Shown here: positions 55,708-64,000 of the stretch, in pieces
How positions within the stretch are numbered: position 1 is the stretch's first letter
How the letters are laid out: each line of letters starts with the position of its first letter
Source of the DNA: Ascaphus truei
Lineage: Eukaryota; Chordata; Amphibia; Anura; Ascaphidae
NCBI GenBank assembly: GCA_036426205.1
Contig: CM071570.1
Span: 75,189,977 to 75,253,976 of the forward strand
Reading direction: 5' to 3'
DNA: 64,000 nucleotides
Made by a program: the position numbers and the translations under genes
Notes under the pieces: model-generated
Database searches by the model: none
The model's input: the letters and a program-made list of their open reading frames with translations, nothing else
Told to the model about the DNA's origin: nothing

Positions 55708-56428
55708 ATTTATGGATATCTGGTTTCCTTTTTTATCTTAATTGGAAATACATAACTCTACCATAACGAGACCACATGATGCTAGGAGTTATAGCATATA
55801 GATTATAAAAATTATTTTAAAAAAAAGATATTTGTATGAACAAAGCAAAAATATTACAAAATAGGCAACACAATTGATAAAATGTTAACAAACAAGTTGG
55901 AGGGAAGGTGATAAGCTCAATCAGATCAGTAGGCGGGAAGCTTACTGGATCTATGAGCTTAGGACCCTCTCTCCGAATGGTTTAAATATAGACTTTGATC
56001 TAGGGGTCTTTCTGACAAAATGAAAATAGATTACATTCCTTACTGTTGATATTAACTATTAATTATTAATAATGATATAGTATGGATATAACTCTGTAAA
56101 CTGTCTCCATTTCTTTTGGTCTGACCCTTCCGGTGTGGTTTTTCTTTTCTTTTCTTTTGTTTAGTGGTAACTTTATGAGTCTATCATTTATTATGTGCTT
56201 TAGAGAGCATACATTTTTCCTTACGACAAAAACACTCTAAATTTATGGATATCTGGTTTCCTTTCTTATCTTAATTGTAAATACATAACTCTACCATAAC
56301 GAGACCAGATGATGCTAGGAGTTATAGTATATAGATTATAAAAATTATTTTAAAAAAAGATACTTTTATGAACAAAGCAAAAATATTACAAAATAGGCAA
56401 CAAAATTGATAAAATGTTAACAAACAAA
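55661..56428. repeat. Direct duplication of about 235 bp, offset 533 bp
   Basis: 55,661-55,896 and 56,194-56,428 share tgtgctttagagagcat..., acgacaaaaacactctaaat and aggagttata with about 95% identity. The first copy overlaps the L1 tail. The PLE C-terminus lies between the copies. Confidence 0.85.
55934..56023 (+). pseudogene. PLE C-terminal fragment
   Basis: REAYWIYELRTLSPNGLN, then a stop at 56,021, parallels EMFWIHRLNTLVPNGLN of the PLE at 15.97 kb. Only the last 30 residues can be read. It lies between two copies of a direct duplication. Confidence 0.65.
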
Positions 56429-56665
56429 TTACGAGATGTACAAGTGCTAAGTAATATAAGGGCGATCTTCACTAACTCAGTTACCTTCATTTATGATCCC
56501 TCAATAATTAGTTTGGAATTCCATCTCTTCTACTCCTCACTCTACATTATAGAAAACAAAAGATGAACAAACCTCTGAGTGGAATAATAAGATCTCCTCA
56601 TATCTACAAAATATTTCCCTGCCCAAACACAATGAGGAGTTTACATTATGTATGTATGTTATGTA

Positions 56666-56958
56666 CAGGTGCAGCCACCAGTATTAGAACGCTTACCTGG
56701 AAAATTCTGGGAGATTCTGGGGCAGTCTCACAGTAAATGCTTCAACATTGCCTCAACATTTCTGTGAGATTCTTAATGGCCCATCGGATTAACACAGTGG
56801 GGGTTCCCTATAGTACCATTCAAACTGCTGTTAATCTGATGGGCCATTAAGAACCTCACAGAAATGTTGAGGCAATGTTGCAGCAATGTTGAGGCATTTA
56901 CTGTGAGATTGCCCCATAATTTAAAAAGCAAGAGTTCTAATACTCGTGGCTGCATGTG
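56666..56958. mobile_element. TA-flanked MITE, foldback
   Basis: The ends CAGGTGCAGCCAC and CACATGCAGCCAC (inverse strand) match at 11 of 13 bases and lie next to TA (56,664-56,665 and 56,959-56,960). Pairing continues with agtattagaac, then long arms (acagtaaatgcttcaacatt and its inverse). The core cccatcggattaacacag is shared with the MITE at 21,577, so they are one family. No coding capacity. Confidence 0.8.
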
Positions 56959-56960
56959 TA

Positions 56961-59082
56961 TGTGTAGCATGGGTCCCCTGGTTCACCCCCCCCGCCTTCG
57001 CCCCCGGTTCCCCGTTTACCTCTGCTGCAGCAGGGGATTTGTGGTGTGTGTGCAAGGAGCGCTCCGGTGAAGAAGATGAATTTATGAGCTAAATAAATAA
57101 AGCTTTACAGAAAATATTTTCAATTTAATAAATACAGTTTTACAGAAAATGTTTTTAAATAAGTACTTTATTGTAGTAGGTTTGGCGGGATGATAACAAC
57201 ACTGTATTCATGTAGGAAACACATCCAGTGATACTGTCAGGTAAAGTACAGTAAAGTAATGTAATTCATGAATCCACAGTATTTTCATCTCTAAATAACA
57301 TTTTCACAATTATTTAATATTTGAACATTTAACAGACAGAAATAAGAAGATGTCAGTTGTCGATAGAAGAAGATTGTATTATTTCAAACATTATTTTTGT
57401 TGTCTTCGTTCAATTCTTGTTTTCATTCATGTTTTGCGGGCTGATGGGCATCAATACCTTGATCGTGCAGGAAGCACATCCAGCGATACTCTCAGTTAAT
57501 GTTATGTAATTCATGCATCTATTTTTTTTTGTCAATACGCGTAATACCTGTACTGCATATGTGTTCAATACAGTTCTTACATACTGTACACATCGCATGC
57601 ACCGAAATTCTATGACACGCATATGCGTTTTAACCAAGTTCAATAGAAACATGTACGCGCAGAAATTCACACGCATATGCATTTCAACCACAATGTAATT
57701 CATGCACTACACTAATGTATTTTTTACCGATATTAATATGAATTCTCATTTTACAGGTAAAAGTGTTCAAGAGTCAGCCGAAGAAAATGCCTGTTGAAGA
57801 CGATTGTACAATTGGAAGAAGATCGAAGAAATTTGTATTATTTTATTTTTGTATATTGTTATTGTAATCTAATTAAAACATGATTTCATATTTTAAAATA
57901 CTTTGTAGTCATCTGAAGTTTTTAGGGGAATAAGTGATGGGTTACATTTAAATATATGGGATATTACGAAATGAACAGGAACAAGGGATGGGTTACATTG
58001 CATTTACTGTAGATTTGAAGACACTAGCACTATTAAAATATCTGAGGAGTATTGAAACCAATAATAAAACTCAATTTTCCCACACGCCACACATTCACGA
58101 GTCAATCGCGAGCAGCCAAAAAAACATTGGGGGGTGTGGACGCAATTCGTGAGACCAAGGCGTAAGTAAATGACGCTATATCTGTGCTGTACACGCAGGA
58201 AAATTCATCATTGTTTTTGATATCAACATACAGTATAAGCTACAGAGATAAATCAACATGCAGTATAACAGAATGATAAAAACAAAGATTGTATTTAAAT
58301 ACAAAATGTATAATGAGCTCTAAGGTGTTTTCCAGCACCATGTCTTAGTAAATATGGGCTGAAATGTAAATAAATGTTAGTTGTCAGGTTGGTACAGAGA
58401 AGAGAAATTTTTAGAGAGAATATCAATGACAAACAATAATACATGTGACACACTGAAATAGGTAAGAATGTTAATACTGACTGGGGAAAGATACTGTGTG
58501 ACATACAGAAAAGGTCAATGCAGGTTGCAAAATGTCATTATTTGAAGGCATTAAAGACATATAAATGCTAGGTTGACGTTTTCAGTCCATACAGTGCTCA
58601 GGCACAGGCAAGATTCCAAAGACTTAATTCCTTCACTAGTAACTCAAACCTCAAAAAAACAAAACAATTGGAACATGTAATTCCATGGATAGTTTCTCTG
58701 TTTCAGGGAATTCAGGTGGGAGAGATGTATAGGAAAATCATATCACCATATTAAATTATTCATGTCATGGAACAAGAATCATATTTCTGTTTGAACCCCC
58801 TTCTGCTTGTCAGCTCCTTAAGTTCAGCTGCATGCATTTGTTCCACACACATACACCGTGCCTGTGTGATGTATCAATATGTTGCCCTTTCTGCCTCTGA
58901 GCATGTAACCAGTGAGTTGCTACAGCAACCTCTGAGATTCTTCTCAGAATGGGCTATTCTGCCCCCCCCCTGTCTTTGTTCACAGATAGTCTGTCCCAAG
59001 ACTATTCCTTTTACCCACATTGCTCCTCACTTCCATTTCCACCCTGGAGACAGTGAGTACAGCACCCATCTCTGTTACTCAC
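56961..59082. other. No gene recognised; short local duplication
   Basis: aggaaacacatccagtgata near 57,215 recurs as aggaagcacatccagcgata near 57,468, with similar flanks. A segment at 57,760-57,870 has a short ORF followed by attaaaacatg, possibly a 3' exon relic, but no domain is visible. Confidence 0.35.
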
Positions 59083-59850
59083 TGTAACGGATCGGGGGAC
59101 ACGCGCCCCTCGGCGGGTCCCCGTCACCTCAGGCCCCACGGCGGCTCTCTGCCCCGCTTCCCCGCTCCCTCAGCCTCTCACCTGTTCCTCTCTCTCACCG
59201 AGCCGTCCCTCCGCGGCGCACGCCGCACTCTTACGCAAGCGACCGGGGCGCGCGCACGGCAGCCTTACAGAGGGCGCGCACACCCGATCGTCTTACCAGC
59301 CCTCCCGCACCGCTGGCTCCGCCCCCCATCGGCTACAGGCGATTACCTTGGATCACACCCGTCTCCTTCCCTGCGATCACCAAGACAGGCCTCCGCTCCA
59401 CCCCTTGCTACCATTGGCCCTCCTTCCTTTATAACCCCAGTCTGCCCTCTCCTTCGTTGCTCTGCATAGCTTCTCTGTGACTCCTGTGTGCAGTGTCTAT
59501 GCCAAGCTCTGTTATCTGTTACAGCTCTTGTTCCTGTCCCTGCCCCTGTTTGGATACCTTTGGATTGATCTCGGCTTTGTTTGACTACGTGTACCTCGCT
59601 ACCCCCTGGACTCTGCTTTGGACCTCACTATGCTGCTTTCTCCTGACCCTGACCCATGGCTCTTGGATCTGGACCTCCGTCCCTCTGGCACCCCGGACTC
59701 AGCAAGTATCACGTTAAACCTTTTTCCATCAGGCCCGGCAACGCACCTTGCCACACTCGGGGCACACCCTCACTGCTGTGGGTGCGTGTTATACCCTTAC
59801 CCACCTCAGTACTGGGGACTGGCTAGGTCTGTGGGCATACAGGCGTTACA
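59083..59850 (+). mobile_element. Ty3/gypsy 5' LTR
   Basis: Starts TGTAACGG and ends GGCGTTACA, giving a 7-bp inverted terminus (TGTAACG/CGTTACA) and a length of 768 bp. A GC-rich first half precedes a pyrimidine-rich second half. The gag gene follows within 20 bp, so the primer-binding site would lie in ttatgcagagcctaac, though I could not assign a tRNA. The long ORF inside the LTR is not a gene. The same LTR end is present at 7,324. Confidence 0.75.
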
Positions 59851-59852
59851 TT

Positions 59853-60762
59853 ATGCAGAGCCTAACAAATGCAGACCCCTCTGAGGTGGGCCAAGGTGTC
59901 ACTATGGAACACTGGCAAATTTTAAGTGACCAACTCACCACCGTGACGCAAAAACTTTCTAACCTCTCCCTACGGGAATCCCCAGCTGCACCATCAACCC
60001 CGGCCCCAGTACCTATGGGCAATCCAGATCCATGTATCCCACCTCCCAACCGGTATGATGGGACACCCTTACTTGCCGGGGATTCTTGAACCAATGTGAC
60101 GTCCAGTTCCAGATGTCCCCGTCTCGCTTTCCCTCTGGTAGTTCTATGGTGGCCTATGTCTCTGCCCTGCTCACTGGAGACGCTCTAGCTTGGTCTTCTC
60201 CCCTCTGGGAACACAGATCAGACATAACCCAAGACTACCCCAAATTCCGGCAAGAGTTTCAGCAAGTCTTTGACAAACCAGCGCGTAGGGAGACTGCTGC
60301 TTCTTCCTTGTTTCATCTCTCCCAGGATCGCAGGTTGGCTGCAAGATACGCGGTGGAGTTCCGCACCATCGCTGCAGAGACCCAGTGGAACAATGAGGCT
60401 CTCGCCGCGGCATACTGTCACGGTTTGACGAATCCCTCAAGAATGACCTTGCGGCTCATGTTCGTCCCTCATCTCTAGAGGATCTTATTGCCCTCAGTAT
60501 CCGGAAGGACCAGCGCATACAAGATCGACGCCATGAGCGCCAGCGCCCCCGTTTACTGTCTTCCTTGTCTGTTTCTCCTAGGTCTCCTCCCTTGGCTCTT
60601 CCTGCGTTGGACGCCCCCGAACTGATGCAGATCGGTAGCCAACAGCTTCGGACCGCTGAGAGAACATGCCGCCGCGAAGAGGGTTTCTGCTACTATTGCG
60701 ACTCCCCGGAACACCAACTACGTCACTGTTGCTTGAAACCCGGAAACGAGAACGCCAAGTAA
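59853..60762 (+). pseudogene. Ty3/gypsy gag relic
   Basis: The first frame has MEHWQILSDQLTTVTQKL and PPPNRYDG. After a shift near 60,080 the capsid reads NQCDVQFQMSPSRFPSGSS, DALAWSSPLWE and SLFHLSQDRRLAARYAVEF. A second shift near 60,420 leads to SLEDLIALSIRKDQRIQDRR and the zinc knuckle CYYCDSPEHQLRHC (about 60,690-60,731). Gag packages RNA into cytoplasmic particles. Two frameshifts and a stop at about 60,760 break it. The order fits chromovirus-type Gag with a single CCHC knuckle. Confidence 0.85.
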
Positions 60763-61335
60763 AGGTAGAGGGGCTTCTACTGGGTACCATTTCTCCTTGC
60801 CCCTCTTCCCCCAAAGAACTACCGAAGAGAATCCTACTCCCCATAACTCTGGTGGGTCCTAATCTTAAGGTAGAGGTTGAAGCCTTCATCGACTCCGGGT
60901 CTGGTGGTAACCTGCAACAACCAAATCCCATTAGTCAAGAAGAAGTCTCCCATCGGCCTGTAGGCTATCGACGGTTGACCGCTCCAACCAGCTTTCATTA
61001 TTTGGGAATCTATTCCTCTTACCATGACCATCGCGGATGGTCATACTGAAGTCATCATCTTCGATGTTTTCCACTCTCCTACTGTCCAAGTTATTCTGGG
61101 ATTACCGTGGCTCCAGCTTCACAACCTGCGTGTTGATTGGACCAACGAACTACCGATCCAGTGGGCTTCTACTTTGGAGAAGACGGTCACTCCTCCCGTT
61201 ACCGTGCTCGCTGGTCTTGACACCACTTCTTCTCTTTCTACCTTGCCAGAGGTATACCATGACTTTTTAGATGTCTTTAACAAGACTCAAGCTGAAGTTC
61301 TACCACCTCATCGTTCATACGACTGCCCCATCTAA
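60763..61335 (+). pseudogene. Ty3/gypsy protease and linker relic
   Basis: A segment with EVEAFIDSGSGGN (about 60,867-60,905) carries the aspartyl-protease DSG motif. The frame then changes: TIADGHTEVI, SPTVQVILGLPWL (61,078-61,116) and a linker to RT ending HRSYDCPI with a stop at 61,333. The matching piece in the 6-kb copy reads AFIDSGSGRN. Protease would cleave the Gag-Pol precursor. Confidence 0.8.
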
Positions 61336-62616
61336 TTAATTCCTGGAACCATATTCCCCAAGTCTAAGTCGTATCCCTTATCTGTGCCCGAGACCGAGGC
61401 TATGGCGACCTACATCCAGGAGAATCTTAAGAAAGGGTTTATTCGGAATTACACCTCCCCCGCTGGGGCAGGTTTCTTCTTCGTGAAAAAGAAGGATGGT
61501 TCTTTAAGACCCTGTATCGACTTTCGTGGGCTTAACAAGATTACAGTTAAAAACCGGTACCCTCTTCCTCTAATTTCGGAACTCTTTGACCGGCTCCAAG
61601 GAGCCTCTATATTTTCCAAGATCAACCTGAGAGGAGCCTACAATCTCATCTGAATACGAGATGGTGATGAATGGAAAATTGCATTTAACACGCGTTCGGG
61701 TTATTATGAATACCTAGTGATGCCGTTCGGCCTCTGCAATGCCCCAGCCGTCTTCCAAGAATTTATGAATGATATCTTCCGGGACATTCTGGGAATTTTC
61801 GTCATCGTATACTTAGACGATATCCTCATTTTCTCCAAGAACCTGGAGGAGCACATTCGTCACACCAAGGTGGTTCTCTCTCGGCTTCGTGCTAATAGCA
61901 TCTACGCGAAGATGGAGAAATGTCTCTTCCACCAATCCTCCACAGTCTACCTTGGCTATATAATCTCTGATAAAGGTTTCACCATGGATCCTGAGAAATT
62001 GAAGTCTGTTCTCGATTGGCCATTGCCGAATTGCCTAAAAACCGTTCAGCGTTTCCTTGGCTTTTCTAACTACTATCGAAAATTCATCCGTAATTTCTCC
62101 ACTATCGCTCTACCCATTACTGCTTTGACCAAGAAAGGTGCTGATCCGACAGCATGGTCCCCTGAAGCCATCAAAGCCTTCGAGTTCCTCAAAAGAGCTT
62201 TCATCTCCTCCCCCATCCTTCAGCATCCGGATACATCCCTTCCTTTCACCCTGGAGGTAGACGCTTCTGATGTGGGAGCTGGGGCAGTACTCTCACAAAG
62301 ATATTCTCCACAAGAAAGACTCTATCCGTGTGGATTCTTTTCCAGGAAATTCTCTTCGGCCGAGAGAAATTATGATGTCGGGAACCGTGAACCTTTGGCT
62401 ATCAAATTAGCCCTGCAAGAATGGAGACATCTCCTCGAGGGTACCAAGGAGCCAGTAGCTATTCTCACCGATCACAAAAACTTATTGTACATTGAGGGGG
62501 CTCGTCGTTTTGGATCCCGTCAAGCACGTTGGGCACTGTTTTTCTCTCGTTTCAATTACACGATTTCATATATTCCAGGTACCAAGAATACCAAGGCCGA
62601 TGCTCTGTCTCGCTAA
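61336..62616 (+). pseudogene. Ty3/gypsy reverse transcriptase and RNase H relic
   Basis: Motifs in order: [31 protein letters not shown] (motif A), [20 protein letters not shown] (motif B), YLDDILIFS (motif C, from 61,810), [26 protein letters not shown], then RNase [16 protein letters not shown] and [11 protein letters not shown]. The frame ends at 62,614 (ADALSR then TAA). The motif A aspartate is replaced by Asn, and TGA interrupts after NLI at 61,651. Either change alone would stop DNA synthesis. The rest is well preserved, so inactivation is not very old. Confidence 0.93.
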
Positions 62617-63925
62617 TTCTCTACGGAGGAAGGATCTTACAAATCGTCAGAGACGATTCTCCCCGCAAAGTATATTATTTCTGCCAATAATTTTGATATC
62701 CTTGATGAGATCAATAAAGCCCAGGCTCATATCCCTAGGAGATTTAAAGTGCCAGAAGGACGTCTGTATGCTGCTCCACGTTTTTGCCACAAGATCCTAC
62801 AGTGGGGGCATTCTGCTTGATCTGCTGGTCATCCAGGCTTCAAGAGGACAGTGGATCTTATTAAATGGACCTTTTGGTGGCCTAAAATGAACAAAGACAT
62901 TTTTGATTTCACCAGAGCTTGTCCAGTCTGTGCTCAGAGCAAGTCCGCCTGAAACAAACCTTCTGGTCTCCTCCTGCCTCTTCCTATTCCGGAACGGCCT
63001 TGGAAGCATATCTCCATGGACTTTATTGTGGAACGTCCAAATTCTAAAGGGATAAATACGATCCTTGTGGTAGTGGACAGGTTTTCCAAGCACAAACACT
63101 TTATACCCCTCAAGGGTCTCCCAAATTCAGCTACCTTGGCCGACATTTTTTCTAAAGAAATTTTTAGGTTACACGGCGTGCCACTTTCCATTGTTTCAGA
63201 CAGAGGTACTCGATTCATCTCTAAGTTTTGGCGAGCGTTCTCTCAGAGACTTGGCATTTCCCTTCTCTTCTCCTCGGGTTACCACCCGCAGACCAACGGC
63301 CAGGCGGAGAGAATGAATCAGACCTTGGAGCAGTATCTCAGATGCTTTGTGTCAGAATCTAAAGACAATTGGGTGGACCTATTACCCTGGGCTGAGTTCG
63401 CTACTAATTCGCTGAAGAATGAGTCCACGCAAGAGTTTCCTTTCTTCATTAACTATGGGTTCCATCCCAGCAGCCTTCCCCTCTCCCCCTCCCCCCCCCC
63501 ACCCCGCTGGTGTTCCTGCAGCAGATACTCATGTCTCCAATCTACAAAACTCTTGGAAAAAGATTCAAAGAGTCTTGCAAAGGTCCGTCCAAAAACAAAA
63601 GACGCAAGCAGATCGGCGACGTCAGGTGGGCCCAGAATACAAACCTGGAGACAGAGTTTGTCTATATTCAAAAAATATCAAGCTCAAAACTCCTTCCCAG
63701 AAGCTGGCTCCTAGATTCTTGGGTACCTTCAATGTCCTCGAACGGATCAACCCAGGAGCATATCGACTTTCGCTTCCTCCCACCATGAAGATACCCTCTG
63801 TATTTCACATGTCCCTTCTGAAACCCTTTGTCCAAAATTTTCATTTTCCGGACTGTCCTCGGAGACCCAATCCCGTCATAATACAAGGTCAACAGGAATT
63901 CGAAGTCCATTCCATTCTTGAATGA
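62617..63925 (+). pseudogene. Ty3/gypsy integrase relic, start of chromodomain
   Basis: Zinc-binding part: GHPGFKRTVDLIKW and CPVCAQSKSA. Catalytic core: ISMDFIVERP, SIVSDRGTRFIS and NGQAERMNQTLEQYL, giving the D,D,E residues. C-terminal GPEYKPGDRVCLYSKNI and PSVFHMSLLKPF precede EFEVHSILE and a stop at 63,923, the start of a chromodomain that is cut off. TGA codons occur at 62,818 and 62,951. A frame change lies at the poly-C run near 63,488-63,500. No 3' LTR is visible before the window end. Confidence 0.9.
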
Positions 63926-64000
63926 AAAGTTCAGTCCGCGCTCTGGCTCTTTAAGCTTGGATTGTTGATCCCTCTCAGTTCTCTTGCTGCTTCTGTGTTT
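63926..64000. other. Window end
   Basis: 75 bp after the pol stop, with no recognisable chromodomain remainder or LTR start. Confidence 0.4.

Noticed and set aside
59020..59469. 149-codon ORF before the gypsy gag
   Set aside because: Lies inside the GC-rich LTR and has no Gag or other domain.

Overview
The window looks like a vertebrate genome, most likely a frog or other amphibian. The basis is the mix of mobile elements: Penelope-like elements (PLEs) with GIY-YIG endonuclease and hammerhead-ribozyme motifs, an L2-clade LINE, an L1-clade LINE, a chromovirus-type Ty3/gypsy element, Harbinger- and Tc1/mariner-group DNA transposons, a CORE-SINE with an L2-like tail, and many foldback repeats. 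I found no host gene, tRNA, rRNA, prokaryotic feature or CRISPR array. Every recognisable coding segment belongs to a mobile element, and nearly all are broken.

Layout. 0-5 kb: two nested palindromes rich in CRE (TGACGTCA) and CCAAT motifs, then a multi-exon Harbinger-type Myb/SANT ORF1 interrupted by a 0.7 kb insertion with a 14-bp target duplication. 5-10.4 kb: a retroelement 3' end and a minus-strand Ty3/gypsy gag-protease relic whose LTR is split by about 2.2 kb carrying a structurally complete hammerhead ribozyme, a perfect hairpin and a Harbinger MITE. 10.4-18.5 kb: a second hammerhead relic, a tandem repeat, a PLE (reverse transcriptase plus GIY-YIG) followed by a third hammerhead motif, then a TG-rich minisatellite. 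20-23.7 kb: a LINE fragment, then an L2 ORF2 interrupted by a TA-flanked MITE. 23.7-28.2 kb: a 4.5 kb DNA transposon with terminal inverted repeats (TIRs) of about 0.65 kb and two head-to-head genes. One gene is a three-exon Tc1/mariner-group transposase that has lost its catalytic centre. The other encodes a repeat-rich, possibly BEN-domain protein.

28-40.8 kb: a tandem array, quiet AT-rich DNA, a CORE-SINE, a palindromic repeat family, two PLE 3' ends in opposite orientations and a fourth hammerhead motif. 40.8-43.9 kb: 3.1 kb of compound simple sequence (CT, then GT, then GA). 44-49 kb: a decayed LINE and a rearranged relative of that array. 50-57 kb: polypurine repeats, an L1 broken up by later insertions, foldbacks and a TA-flanked MITE. 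59-64 kb: a Ty3/gypsy element with its 5' LTR, gag and pol, running to the window end and inactivated by stops and frameshifts.

The most interesting points are the two-gene transposon at 23.7-28.2 kb and the recurring small hammerhead motifs, one with every core position intact. All calls come from reading the sequence and given translations; no database search was possible.
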